Shown: one piece after another, positions 17,804 through 25,414 of the stretch | Layout: each line of letters begins with the position of its first letter | Position numbering within the stretch: the stretch's first letter is position 1 | Assembly: GCF_020982545.1 (NCBI RefSeq) | Contig: NZ_JAJKLK010000019.1 | Coordinates: forward strand, 930,001-994,000 | Length of the DNA: 64,000 nt | Reading direction: 5' to 3' | From: Streptomyces sp. MNU76 | Lineage (GTDB): Bacteria > Actinomycetota > Actinomycetes > Streptomycetales > Streptomycetaceae | Translations under genes and position numbers: made by a program | The notes under the pieces: model-generated | Database searches by the model: none | Seen by the model: only the letters and a program-made list of their open reading frames with translations | What the model was told of the DNA's origin: nothing

Positions 17804-18646
17804 TCACTCCGCCGCCCGCCCCTCGACCCCCGGCTCTGCCTTCGTCATCCCCGGCAGAAAGTCCGTGAACAGCTCGTGCACCTCGCGGACCAGCGGCCGC
17901 AGTGCCCGGAAGCGGGCCAGCGAGACCCCCCGGGTGGTCAGCCGGGCCCCCCGCTCGGCCAGCCGGTAGCTGCGGGCGCGCCCCTCGCTCCGGTCGAAGA
18001 CCCAGTACAGGACGAGCCCCATGAGGGAGAGCCACATCAACTCGGGGAGAATCTCCCGGAGTTCGTCCGGCACCTTGGCCTTGGACCCGGCGAGCACCTC
18101 GCGGTGGATGGCGATGGACTCCTCGCGCGGCCCCTCCGACTCGGGGGAGAAGGGGCTCAGCGGGCTCTGCGGATCGGCCGCGTTCTTGAAGAACTGCGCC
18201 GCGAACTCGTGGTACGGCTCCGCCACGTCCAGCCACGCCTTCAGCACCCCGGCGATCCGCGCCTCCAGATCCTTCTCCCGCTCCAGCACGGGCCGCACCG
18301 CCACCAGGTGCTCCGCGCCGATCCGGTCGTAGAACCCCTGGATCAGATGCTCCTTGCCGGCGAAGTAGTAGTACGCGTTGCCGACGGAGACCCCGGCCTC
18401 CTTCGCGATGGCCCGCATCGTCGTCTTGTCGTACCCGCGCTCCTGGAAGAGCCGCAGCGCGGTCTCCAGGATCAGCGCGCGGGTCTGCTCGGACTTGGCG
18501 GTGCTGCCCCGGGGGCCGGACTGCTCCGTGTCGTCCCCGGGGCCGCCGCCACCGGCCACGGACGCTGCCGACCCGGGGCCGCCGGGCTCCGCGTCGAGCT
18601 GGTCGTCGAAGGGCTCTGGGCTGGGGCTGTCGTTCGCTGCGGGCAC
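17804..18646 (-). CDS. TetR-family transcriptional regulator
   Basis: A 280-residue repressor-type regulator. After a disordered N-terminus of about 45 residues comes the TetR helix-turn-helix: TRALILETALRLFQERGYDK then TTMRAIAKEAGVSVGNAYYY. The ligand domain follows and is typical of the larger TetR proteins. It is the third gene of an operon, 9 bp after the DCC gene. The operon promoter at 19631-19659 carries two matching palindromes (TTGAACNNGTTCAA), so autoregulation is likely. GTG at 18646 is the start. The ligand is unknown. Confidence 0.9.
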   Translation of the reverse strand: MPAANDSPSPEPFDDQLDAEPGGPGSAASVAGGGGPGDDTEQSGPRGSTAKSEQTRALILETALRLFQERGYDKTTMRAIAKEAGVSVGNAYYYFAGKEHLIQGFYDRIGAEHLVAVRPVLEREKDLEARIAGVLKAWLDVAEPYHEFAAQFFKNAADPQSPLSPFSPESEGPREESIAIHREVLAGSKAKVPDELREILPELMWLSLMGLVLYWVFDRSEGRARSYRLAERGARLTTRGVSLARFRALRPLVREVHELFTDFLPGMTKAEPGVEGRAAE

Positions 18647-18655
18647 GGGCAGAGC

Positions 18656-19174
18656 CTAACGAGTCGGGCAGGTACCGGTGTCGCAGTCACCCGGAGGCCG
18701 GTAGACCCACCCGTACCGCCGGTCGTACGCCCACCCGCTCAGCTCGGCCCCGTCGCTCCCACAGCCCGAGCCGGGCTGCCGGTGGGCGCCCCGCCACTTC
18801 GCGGCGGTGAGCACGGCGGTGCGCGCGAGCCGGGCCCCCGCCGGGGTGCTCAGCCGGTGCGCGAGCGGCCGGTGCTCGCGCAACGCCCACAGGCATACGA
18901 TCCAGGCGGCGGACCCCCGGTACACCTGCCCGCCGTCCCCCACGATCGTGATCTCCTCCAGCGTCGCCGAGTGATCGAGTGACGGGAACTGCCGATGTGC
19001 CTCTTCCGAGCCTGCCGCGACGAACGTCAGCGGAACCAACTGCCGCTGCCTGCCCAGCCACTCCCGCAGGAAGGCGCACAGCCCGCACCCGGCGTCGTAG
19101 AGCACGGTGAGCCCGTGGACCGGGACGCGCTCGGCGCCCCGGTCCACGGTGGCCGGCCCGGCCGTGGCGCTCAC
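18656..19174 (-). CDS. DCC-family thiol-disulfide oxidoreductase-like protein
   Basis: A 172-residue protein of the DCC (DUF393) family, named for its Asp-Cys-Cys-like motif near the N-terminus. Here it reads VLYDAGCGLCAFLREWL, giving a C-x2-C pair in the D-x2-C-x2-C arrangement expected of a thioredoxin-like redox site. The C-terminus adds a short Trp/Tyr/Pro-rich segment with further Cys residues (PPGDCDTGTCPTR). The GTG start overlaps the stop of the upstream membrane-protein gene by four bases (GTGA), so translation is coupled. Redox partner and substrate are unknown. Confidence 0.85.
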   Translation of the reverse strand: MSATAGPATVDRGAERVPVHGLTVLYDAGCGLCAFLREWLGRQRQLVPLTFVAAGSEEAHRQFPSLDHSATLEEITIVGDGGQVYRGSAAWIVCLWALREHRPLAHRLSTPAGARLARTAVLTAAKWRGAHRQPGSGCGSDGAELSGWAYDRRYGWVYRPPGDCDTGTCPTR

Positions 19175-19578
19175 ACGCGGCCTGCCGGAGCGACCCAGGC
19201 CTGCGGCGGGACCGGCGGCAGCTGCTCGCGTTCCATGACGCCCCGCCGCCGGAACCTGTTCAACACGAACACATTGCCCAGGTGCAGCGCGCCGAGCACG
19301 AGCAGCACCACGCCGAGCTTCGCCGACACCGCCTCGAAGACCTCGCGGGGGCTGCTGATGGCGCCGTCGGCGTTCAGGTACAGCGCCACGAAGCCCAGGT
19401 TCACGAGGTAGAACCCGACCACCAGGAGATGGTTCACGGCGTCCGCGAGCGTCTCGTTCCCCCGCAGCACGTCCGAGAGGAAGATCCGCCCGTTCCTGCT
19501 GAGCGTCCGCGCCACCCAAACCGTCAGCCCCACGCTGACCAGCGAATAGACGACGTACGCGACGACCGTGAGATCCAT
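19171..19578 (-). CDS. Small four-span membrane protein, first gene of the TetR/DCC operon
   Basis: A 135-residue hydrophobic protein with about three or four membrane spans: LTVVAYVVYSLVSVGLTVWV, LLVVGFYLVNLGFVALYL and LGVVLLVLGALHLGNVFVL. The loop after the first span is basic (ARTLSRNGRIF). It is not a family I can name with confidence; it travels with DCC and TetR genes. ATG at 19578 follows a GAGGGGTGGGG stretch; a second ATG at 19599 is possible. It is the first gene after the operator-controlled promoter. Confidence 0.75.
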   Translation of the reverse strand: MDLTVVAYVVYSLVSVGLTVWVARTLSRNGRIFLSDVLRGNETLADAVNHLLVVGFYLVNLGFVALYLNADGAISSPREVFEAVSAKLGVVLLVLGALHLGNVFVLNRFRRRGVMEREQLPPVPPQAWVAPAGRV

Positions 19579-19601
19579 GTCCCCACCCCTCAGTGGCATT
19601 C

Positions 19602-19615
19602 TTGAACGCGTTCAA
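19602..19615. promoter_or_regulatory. Operator O1, TTGAACGCGTTCAA
   Basis: A perfect 14-bp palindrome just downstream of the predicted transcription start of the membrane-protein/DCC/TetR operon. It shares TTGAAC-NN-GTTCAA with O2, and the centres are 44 bp apart (about four helical turns). It probably binds the TetR protein encoded by the operon. Confidence 0.75.
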
Positions 19616-19630
19616 AGCGCTCTGGGGGCG

Positions 19631-19659
19631 ACTGTATCGCTATTTTTGAACACGTTCAA
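19631..19659 (-). promoter_or_regulatory. Predicted promoter of the TetR/DCC operon
   Basis: On the minus strand, -35 TTGAAC (19659-19654) and -10 TACAGT (19636-19631) are separated by exactly 17 bp. The -35 box is itself half of operator O2, so a bound repressor would block RNA polymerase. Confidence 0.65.
19646..19659. promoter_or_regulatory. Operator O2, TTGAACACGTTCAA
   Basis: A 14-bp site with the same arms as O1 and one variable centre base pair. It overlaps the -35 box of the predicted promoter. The pair O1/O2 brackets the promoter, a layout typical of tight TetR autorepression. Confidence 0.75.
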
Positions 19660-19695
19660 CCGGTCGGTGGGGTGAACGGGTGGACGGCCGATCGG

Positions 19696-20106
19696 TCATC
19701 CGGTGCGGGCGAGCTCCGGCCGCTTGCTGTAGTCCGTGAGGCCGATGACGTTCCCCCAGGGATCCGCGAACTCGACGGTCCATCCGGTGGCGACGGAGAA
19801 GGGGGCGTCGAGCGGCGGCACACCGGCCGCCGCGAGGGCCCGCGCGGCGGCCCGCGCGTCGGGCACCTCCAGCCACACCCGCGCGGACGCCCACACGGGC
19901 GGCCGCTGCCGCAACTCCTCCTCCGCCCGCAGCAGCAGTCCGGGCGTCTCCTTGCCGACCTTCAGCCCCGCGATCCCGGCCTCGTCCAGCCGGAACGCCA
20001 CCTCGAACCCGGCCCGCTCGTAGAAGGAGACGGCTTCGCCGAGGTCGCCGACGGGGAGGAGGACGTTGTCGAAACCGAGCAGGTCGTACGACTCGTTGTC
20101 TGACAT
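19696..20106 (-). CDS. VOC (glyoxalase/bleomycin-resistance fold) protein
   Basis: A 136-residue protein with two beta-alpha-beta-beta-beta halves. It opens LLGFDNVLLPVGDLGEAVSF and ends with the usual WTVEFADPWGNVIGLTDYSK, where the Glu would be a metal ligand. VOC proteins range from lyases and dioxygenases to drug-binding proteins; nothing here narrows the role. It is a single gene facing away from the TetR operon, with its ATG at 20106. Confidence 0.85.
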   Translation of the reverse strand: MSDNESYDLLGFDNVLLPVGDLGEAVSFYERAGFEVAFRLDEAGIAGLKVGKETPGLLLRAEEELRQRPPVWASARVWLEVPDARAAARALAAAGVPPLDAPFSVATGWTVEFADPWGNVIGLTDYSKRPELARTG

Positions 20107-20191
20107 GTCGTCAGATTAGATCGCCGGGGTCTGTATCGGTGGGAGCGACAGCACTCGTGCCGTGGGACCGGCGGTGCCCTGACGTCGCGAG

Positions 20192-20222
20192 GGGCTCGGC
20201 AGGGTCGCCCCCTGCCGAGCCC
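20192..20222. terminator. Hairpin terminator
   Basis: A 13-bp perfect stem, GGGCTCGGCAGGG (20192-20204) and CCCTGCCGAGCCC (20210-20222), with a 5-nt loop. It lies just past the stop of the leftward FG-GAP fragment. No U-tract is evident, as is common in streptomycetes. Confidence 0.75.
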
Positions 20223-20239
20223 TTCACCCGGTGACGCGG

Positions 20240-20812
20240 TCAGCCGATGGCGATCCGGGTCTTCCAGTGGCTCGCGGGAGCCACGATCTCCGTACCCGAG
20301 CCCGCCAGGACGGCCTTGCCGCCGGCGTAGAAGCGGACCGAACCGTCCGAACGCACCGTCCAGACGTCGGGAATGGCGTCCCTGTTCGCGTCCGGGGTCC
20401 CGATCAGCAGCGGGATGTTGGCGCTGGACCAGCCGGCGGACCCGTACTCGAGGTCGGTGCCGCCGGAGGAGTCGGCGCCGGAGGACAGGGAGTCCAGGTC
20501 GGTGCCGCCGCCGCTCGCGGCCTTGCCCTTGCGGAGCATGAGCTGGGCGTGCTTGTCCGTGCGGTACACCATGTCCGTCACGCCGTCGCCGGTGATGTCC
20601 AGGACGGTGACGATGTCGCGCTCGGTCCAGGTGGACGCCGCCAGGCGGGTGGCCTGGTCGATGGTGGCGCCGTGGTAGCCGGTGAGGGCCCAGAGTTCGT
20701 CGCCCGCGGTGGCGAAGAAGTCGGTACGGCCGTCGCCGGTGGCGTCACCCGTGGACACGATCTGCGTCAGCGAGGCGGGGCTCGGGGCCCCCTCGGGCAG
20801 CAGGATCTCCAC
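20240..20812 (-). pseudogene. C-terminal fragment of a secreted FG-GAP/VCBS repeat protein
   Basis: About 190 codons encoding FG-GAP-type repeats, with calcium-loop-like motifs (DATGDGRTDFF, DITGDGVTDMVY, DANRDAIPDVWTV). Homology continues a few codons upstream (VNIDKRVEILLP) and then meets an in-frame stop at about 20837, with no signal peptide or start region. It is therefore the tail of a longer secreted protein, cut off by a recombination event next to a toxin fragment. The GTG at 20812 might allow a short product, but a cytoplasmic stub is unlikely to work. Confidence 0.7.
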
Positions 20813-20835
20813 GCGCTTGTCGATGTTGACGGCGC

Positions 20836-20988
20836 CTTAGCCGTCGCCGGGGTACACCCTGCGGCGACGGAGTCCGGATGATATGGATCACCCTTGAGCG
20901 CAGGGGAAGAGGTGTATCCCTCAGGAAGATCACAGTTGCTGTTGTGAACGAGTACCGGCGTGGTCCCCGCCAGCACATAGTACGTGTG
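20836..20988 (-). pseudogene. Remnant of a polymorphic toxin (end of HINT/pretoxin domain)
   Basis: The minus strand reads HTYYVLAGTTPVLVHN then SNCDLPEGYTSSPALKG. The segment AGTTPVLVHN is the hallmark end of the HINT-type autoprocessing domain that precedes the toxin tip in bacterial polymorphic toxins. An in-frame stop (20989-20991) comes directly before it, and about 40 codons later the sequence runs into the FG-GAP fragment in another frame. Only this short scar remains, so it is non-functional. It marks the locus as a former contact-dependent toxin site. Confidence 0.6.
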
Positions 20989-21355
20989 CTAAGCGCCCCC
21001 TCCCCACCTGCGTTTTCGCAGGTCAAGTGATATTCGCTGGTCCGCTGACGTCCGGGTTCGGCCAGGGTTGTTCGTGGTTGTTGCCGTCACTACTGCCGTC
21101 AAGGGTCTTGACCAATCAGGCAGGGCTGGGTCCACGCGGCGGCCCGGCGGTGGGCTTCCGCAGCCCTCGGTCTGCGTGCGGCAAGGTTCGTGCGTCCGCC
21201 AGTCAGGCAGTGCGGGGGCGGGGCGAGACGGGTTCGCCGCTCGCAGGGGGCCAGCTTCGCTCTCTGTCGGAGGCGACGCGCCGACAGCCCGTTTCTGGTC
21301 GGCCTGGTCACGGGCCGCTGCCTCGTCCGGGAGCCCGGTCCGGCTGCGCCGGCGG
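20989..21355. other. Gene-free stretch between toxin remnant and VapC
   Basis: No supported coding region. It contains GTCCGCTGACGT (21040-21051) and TTGCCGTCACTACTGCCGTC with a following A (21081-21101), both repeated just after the integrase gene. These could be element ends or integrase arm sites. Several open frames cross it, but they lack homology or ribosome sites. Confidence 0.5.
21081..21101. repeat. Direct repeat flanking the integrase module, left copy
   Basis: TTGCCGTCA-CTACTGCCGTCA here matches 23848-23869 except for one extra A there. A second 12-bp repeat, GTCCGCTGACGT, lies nearby on both sides (21040-21051 and 23837-23848). Together they bracket a 2.8-kb VapBC-Xis-Int segment. 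Confidence 0.5.
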
Positions 21356-21760
21356 CTACTCCGTACCGAGGGTGCGCAGACCGTGGTGGGCTTGGAAGTC
21401 CTCGTAGTCCTTGAGGTTGAGCGTGGCCAGCGGCAGGTCGTAGGTGAGGGCACAGGCCGCGATCCACATGTCGTTGATCGGGCGTGGTCGTCCGCGCTGG
21501 ATGCCCGCGGCTGACAGACGGCCCCAGGTTGCGGCGACGGCTTCGTCGCCGGGCAGGATCGGGACGCCGGAGAGCCAGTCGGCGAGTTCCTGGCGGCTGC
21601 GGGGGCCCCAGTGGCGGATCTCGGTCCACTTGGTCAGTTCGCCGAAGGTCACGAAGGTGATCAGCGGCTTGCGGCCGATGAGCCTGGTGGCGAGCGGGCC
21701 GGTGAGCTTGCGCTTGTGGGACAGCGAGGCGACGTCGGTGTCGAGGATGACGGGTTGCAC
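21356..21760 (-). CDS. VapC-type PIN-domain toxin
   Basis: A 134-residue PIN-domain ribonuclease. The acidic metal site can be traced: Asp in VILDTDVASL near the start, Glu in TFGELTKW, and Asp in PINDMWIAACAL. VapC toxins cut tRNA or rRNA when their antitoxin is lost. The gene lies 9 bp downstream of a 65-residue protein that is the likely antitoxin, in the usual antitoxin-toxin order. The GTG start is at 21760. It sits inside the putative integrated segment, where it may stabilise the element. Confidence 0.85.
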   Translation of the reverse strand: MQPVILDTDVASLSHKRKLTGPLATRLIGRKPLITFVTFGELTKWTEIRHWGPRSRQELADWLSGVPILPGDEAVAATWGRLSAAGIQRGRPRPINDMWIAACALTYDLPLATLNLKDYEDFQAHHGLRTLGTE

Positions 21761-21769
21761 GGCGGCGGC

Positions 21770-21967
21770 TCAGGCGACGTCGCGGTGGCGCTCGGCGTAT
21801 GTGAAGGCTAGGAACTCCTCCAGTTCCTCGTCTGACTCGAAGGTGTCGGCGGCGAGGTCGTCCAGGGACCGGATCGGCTGGGTGTTCTTCGCGGCCAGCA
21901 GCTCCTCGACCGAAACGCGGGGCCGAAGCGGTGGGTAGCCGAAGTACTCCGCGTCGGGTGTGCTCAT
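21770..21967 (-). CDS. Putative antitoxin of the VapC pair
   Basis: A 65-residue acidic protein (MSTPDAEYFGYPPLRPRVSV then EELLAAKN). It has no recognisable ribbon-helix-helix or AbrB motif by eye; the C-terminus is Glu/Asp-rich (ESDEELEEFLAFTYAERHRD), fitting a region that wraps a basic toxin. ATG at 21967 follows GGAGG at good spacing. Its place directly upstream of VapC, with a 9-bp gap, is the main evidence for its role. Confidence 0.75.
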   Translation of the reverse strand: MSTPDAEYFGYPPLRPRVSVEELLAAKNTQPIRSLDDLAADTFESDEELEEFLAFTYAERHRDVA

Positions 21968-22346
21968 CGGGACCTCCACCAGGGACGGGATGTGACTACC
22001 GAGGCCAGCATACGGGGACCGACCTGTGCTGGCACCGGGCTTCACCCCACGGAGCCGATCTCCGAACGCGCGTGCGCCGATCCTCGCAGGCATTGTCGGG
22101 TCTTGGGCCGGTGGCCTGCCCCGGGGGGCGGGTACGCGCAGGAAGCCGTACGCCAGCCCGGCGAACGGCCGAGTGCATGTTCCGAAGGCAAGGCGGAGAG
22201 GGACCGGACGATGGTGGGGCGCTGGGAGCTTCGCTCCCCGCTGGAGGCAACGTCGGCCACCGCCCTCGGTGAGCCCGGTGACGGATATGAAGGGTCGGCC
22301 ACGCCACTCATCGGCTGACCAGCACTGTCCGGACGGGGGCCCTCGC
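21968..22346. other. Gene-free stretch upstream of the excisionase
   Basis: This 379-bp stretch holds the divergent control region of the toxin-antitoxin pair and the Xis-Int genes. A frame is open through it into the excisionase, but the extension is Arg/Pro-rich and lacks homology. GGGAGCTTCGCTCCCC near 22228 can form a small hairpin. Nothing else recognisable. Confidence 0.4.
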
Positions 22347-22538
22347 GTGACCGCCGGCACCGAACTCCTCACCGTCCCCCAGGTCATGGAACGCCTCCAA
22401 CTCGGCCGCACCGCCGTCTACGACCTCATCCGCACCCGGCAACTCCCCTCCATCACCCTCGGCCGCGCCCGCCGCATCCCCGCCCCCGCGCTCGACTCCC
22501 TCATCACCACCCGACTCGAACAGGAAGCCGCCGCCTGA
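22347..22538 (+). CDS. Excisionase-like helix-turn-helix protein
   Basis: A 63-residue MerR-like/excisionase DNA-binding protein. The core LTVPQVMERLQLGRTAVYDL then IRTRQLPSITLGRARRIP is the usual winged-helix of Xis/AlpA-type proteins. It would direct the integrase towards excision. The GTG start at 22347 is chosen at the beginning of homology. The stop overlaps the ATG of the integrase (TGATG), showing coupled translation. Confidence 0.85.
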   Translation: MTAGTELLTVPQVMERLQLGRTAVYDLIRTRQLPSITLGRARRIPAPALDSLITTRLEQEAAA

Positions 22539-23845
22539 TGACCACGCCCCGTGACACCCCCGCCTCCCGCCGCGTGCGCGCGAACGGCGACGGCACTGTC
22601 TACCAACGCAAGGACGGCCGCTGGGAAGCCGCCGGATACGTCCTCGCCCCCGGGAACACCCGCAAGCGGGTCCGCGTCTACGGCACCACCCGCAAGGACG
22701 CTCTGGCCATGCTCACCGAGAAGATCGCCGCCAGCAACCGCGGCCTCCCCGTCCCTTCCGCCCAGGGCAGCGTGGCCGCGTATCTGACGTACTGGCTGGA
22801 GAACGTCGCCGTACATCAACTCCGCGAGAACACCCACACGCGATACGCCGCCTGCGTCGACCGGTACCTGTTCCCCGGCCTGGGCAAGAAGAAGCTCACC
22901 AAGATCACCGCCAAGGACGTCCGCACCTGGCTCAACCAGCTCCGCACCATCTGCCAGTGCTGCGCACGCGGCATCGACGCCGACCGCGATCAGCCCCGCT
23001 GCTGCGCCGCCGGAGCATGCTGCTCCAAGCGGCTCTCCCCACTGACGCTCACGTACATCCACTCCGTACTCAAGTCCGCCCTGGAGCACGCCGTCCGCGA
23101 GGAAGAGATCCCGCGCAACGTCGCCCGCAACGTCCGCACCGGCACGCCCCGACCCCGCCGCTTCGAACCCCTCACCGCCGACGAAGCCCGCCAGTTCCTC
23201 ACGGCCACGCGCGGACACCGGTTGCACGCGCTGTTCGAACTCGCCCTCCACACCGGACTCCGCAAGGGCGAACTCCTCGGCCTGCACTGGGAAGACCTCG
23301 ACCTCGGCTCGGGCACCGCCGCCATCCGCCGCACTCTCCAGCGCACCAGCGCAGGCGGCCTCACCACGCTGCCCACCAAGACCCGCGCCTCCGAGCGCCG
23401 AATCGCCCTCCCCGCCCGCTGCATCCAGTCGCTGAAGCACCACCACGAACAGCAGCAGCGCGAGCGCGAGGCAGCAGGCACCACGTGGCAGCACAACGGG
23501 CACGTCTTCACCACTCCCCAGGGCAGGCCGATCGACCCGACCAACCTCACCCGCACCTTCACCACGCTCCTCGGCAAGGCCGGCCTCCGCCGCATCCGCT
23601 TCCACGACCTCCGCCACTCGACCGCCACCCTGCTCCTGGAACAGGGCGTCGAACTCGTCGTCATCAAGGAACTACTCGGCCACGCCCACATCGGCGTCAC
23701 CGCCACCGTCTACGCCCACGTCCGAATCCGCCTCCAGCGAGACGCCATCGATCTACTCGACCACGCCCTCCGAGCTTCCGCCGATACTGGCAACCAGCCC
23801 GACGGCGGTGACGAACCGCCGTTCTGCGTAGCCTCCGTCCGCTGA
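22538..23845 (+). CDS. Tyrosine site-specific integrase
   Basis: A 435-residue tyrosine recombinase. The N-terminal arm-binding region starts GTVYQRKDGRWEAAGYV; a SAM-like core-binding domain follows; the catalytic domain has Arg in TGLRKGELLGLHW, the HDLRH box, and the nucleophile Tyr in TATVYAHV. Between the core-binding helices there is a Cys-rich insert (CQCCARGIDADRDQPRCC then AAGACC), which looks like a zinc knuckle. It is of the type carried by actinobacterial integrative elements. No replication or transfer genes are nearby, so the element is small or reduced. No tRNA attachment site is visible. Confidence 0.93.
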   Translation: MTTPRDTPASRRVRANGDGTVYQRKDGRWEAAGYVLAPGNTRKRVRVYGTTRKDALAMLTEKIAASNRGLPVPSAQGSVAAYLTYWLENVAVHQLRENTHTRYAACVDRYLFPGLGKKKLTKITAKDVRTWLNQLRTICQCCARGIDADRDQPRCCAAGACCSKRLSPLTLTYIHSVLKSALEHAVREEEIPRNVARNVRTGTPRPRRFEPLTADEARQFLTATRGHRLHALFELALHTGLRKGELLGLHWEDLDLGSGTAAIRRTLQRTSAGGLTTLPTKTRASERRIALPARCIQSLKHHHEQQQREREAAGTTWQHNGHVFTTPQGRPIDPTNLTRTFTTLLGKAGLRRIRFHDLRHSTATLLLEQGVELVVIKELLGHAHIGVTATVYAHVRIRLQRDAIDLLDHALRASADTGNQPDGGDEPPFCVASVR

Positions 23846-23847
23846 CG

Positions 23848-23869
23848 TTGCCGTCAACTACTGCCGTCA
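23848..23869. repeat. Direct repeat flanking the integrase module, right copy
   Basis: TTGCCGTCAACTACTGCCGT followed by CA, starting just after the integrase stop. It matches 21081-21101 apart from one base, and is preceded by the same GTCCGCTGACGT seen on the left side. Confidence 0.5.
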
Positions 23870-23878
23870 CACCACGTT

Positions 23879-23911
23879 GAAGCCCCGCCAGGCACGGCCT
23901 GACGGGGCTTC
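23879..23911. terminator. Strong hairpin terminator after the integrase gene
   Basis: A 15-bp stem with one mismatch, GAAGCCCCGCCAGGC (23879-23893) and GCCTGACGGGGCTTC (23897-23911), with a 3-nt loop, followed by AAATTT. It can serve the integrase and the leftward gene. Confidence 0.8.
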
Positions 23912-23932
23912 AAATTTGCGCGTGCACGTGGG

Positions 23933-24352
23933 CTACTGTCCCCCGATGGACTCGCGGAACCGCCGCACCTGAGAGATGTTCGTCGTCCACTCAGAAATTT
24001 GGTTTCCGTCCTCATCGACCAAACTTCGCGCCTCCACATATCGCCAAGGCTCTTGCGGATCGAAGTGCTCTTCGGGGTCATCCAGGAAGATGATCGGGTT
24101 TTGCACGTAGACATCTTCCCCTTCCCGGTAAATAGGCCAACAGAAAATGAAGTTGGCGGTCTCCGGGTCCGTGATCGAAGAGATGAGACACGAGGTTGAG
24201 TTCTCGCTCGCCTCAAGCTCCCTCAGGGGGCGGCTGCGGTTGAGCGTGTGGGACAGCAGCCCGTGTCTGCCGCGCCAGACGCCAAGGCCGGGGCTCGACA
24301 CCGAGAGCGGGGGCTGTGGCTGTCGAGGGCGTGCGCCGATGAATGGGGGCAT
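23933..24352 (-). CDS. Unrecognised protein, possible immunity-type protein
   Basis: An open frame of 139 codons. Only the last 85 or so look like a real protein: NFIFCWPIYREGEDVYVQNP then EEHFDPQEPWRYVEARSLVD and SEWTTNISQVRRFRES. This part has lower G+C than the surroundings and a normal amino-acid mix, whereas the first 50 codons are Pro/Arg-rich and may not be translated. The acidic, Trp-rich build recalls immunity proteins of polymorphic toxins, and toxin remnants lie 3 kb away, but I cannot name a family. The start is uncertain. Confidence 0.45.
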   Translation of the reverse strand: MPPFIGARPRQPQPPLSVSSPGLGVWRGRHGLLSHTLNRSRPLRELEASENSTSCLISSITDPETANFIFCWPIYREGEDVYVQNPIIFLDDPEEHFDPQEPWRYVEARSLVDEDGNQISEWTTNISQVRRFRESIGGQ

Positions 24353-24517
24353 TACCTCGTCGTCAACGGGCGCCGTGGCGGCGGTGGCAAGGAGGTGTGG
24401 GCGGAGTGGCGTCTCCCGGGCGTATAGGCGAGAGGGCCACCCGTTCGCAGAGAACGAGTGGCCCCTCGGGAGCCTTGGCTTCGAGAACAGCAGAAGCGTG
24501 GTGTGCGGCCCCCTTGG

Positions 24518-25319
24518 TCAGTCCGCGCAGCCGCCCACCCGTCGTGTGCTCACCGCGATGTCGTCCATCCTCATTTCGAACGTCGCCGGGGTCGGGTTCG
24601 CCTGATACAGCTGCCAGCCCAGCTTCAGTTTGTCGAAGGTGGGGAAGGTGAAGTCGTCCGGCGTGCCGCCGTGGTTCTTAGTGGAGACGGTCAGGTCGGG
24701 CTGGGGCACACCGTTCAAGTAGACCGTGACGCGGTTGTCGGTGGCGTCCAGGTGGAACTCCGCGCACTGCCACTTCCCCGCTACGGCCGGCGAGGTGGTC
24801 TTCCAGGCCGTCCAGTCGCCCGTCGGGCCCAGGTCCGAGCCGACGCCCCAGAAGTTGCCCTTGTCGGTGGGGGCGTACTGGCCGCCGAGGGGGCGGACCA
24901 GGGTGGGGGAGTCGTGGCCGGAGGCCTCCGCGAGGGTCCAGTGGGCCCAGTCCGGAGCGATCGGGAACTCGGTCACGCGCAGTCGCACACGGGCCCAGAA
25001 GCTGTTGCCGCGCGGGGCGAGGTCGGACAGGACCATGAAGGCGCGGCCGTTGCCCTCGGTGTGGACGCGGAGTTCACGGCCGTGGCCGGTGGAGCTGGGG
25101 GCGACGGTCAGGGTGCCGTCGGAGGTGTCGGTGGTCCAGCCTCGGCCCCGTGTCACCGGGCCGAGAGGGAGGCGGTCGAAGTTCTCCCGGACGAGCGTGC
25201 CGCCGTACGTGTGGCTGGAGGGGCGTGCGGGGCGGGCGTTGCCGAGGCCGTGGGGGTGTCGCGATCAGGATCGCGGCCGCGGCCGACAGTGCGGCCGCGG
25301 CTTTCCTCAGGTTGGTCAT
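24518..25319 (-). pseudogene. Secreted lectin/Cip1-like protein (frameshifted twice)
   Basis: An extracellular beta-sandwich protein of about 267 residues, probably carbohydrate-binding. The signal peptide (MTNLRKAAAALSAAAAILIA), a short Ala/Pro linker and the mature domain (TLVRENFDRLPLGPVTRGRG onward) are in three successive frames. One added base in the run at 25252-25256 and another at 25215-25223 join them. The mature part (WQCAEFHLDATDNRVTVYLN, MRMDDIAVSTRRVGGCAD) resembles concanavalin-type or Cip1-like domains, but I am not certain of the family. Both shifts are missing bases in C/G runs, which suggests sequence error. It is followed upstream by another secreted FG-GAP gene. Confidence 0.65.
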
Positions 25320-25414
25320 GGAGGCAGTGTGTGATCAACCGCCCCATCCGTCACGGGAGTTGGACGCAATCCAGCCAAGCGGCAACGCCCCACGCGCGCG
25401 CCGGACCAGTAGTC

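Noticed and set aside
20767-20976. Toxin fragment as an expressed small protein
   Set aside because: It has only the end of a HINT domain and changes frame into an unrelated gene; there is no ribosome site.
22026-22346. Longer N-terminus of the excisionase
   Set aside because: The open frame extends upstream, but the added 107 residues are Arg/Pro-rich and lack homology; family length and the coupled integrase fit the short form.
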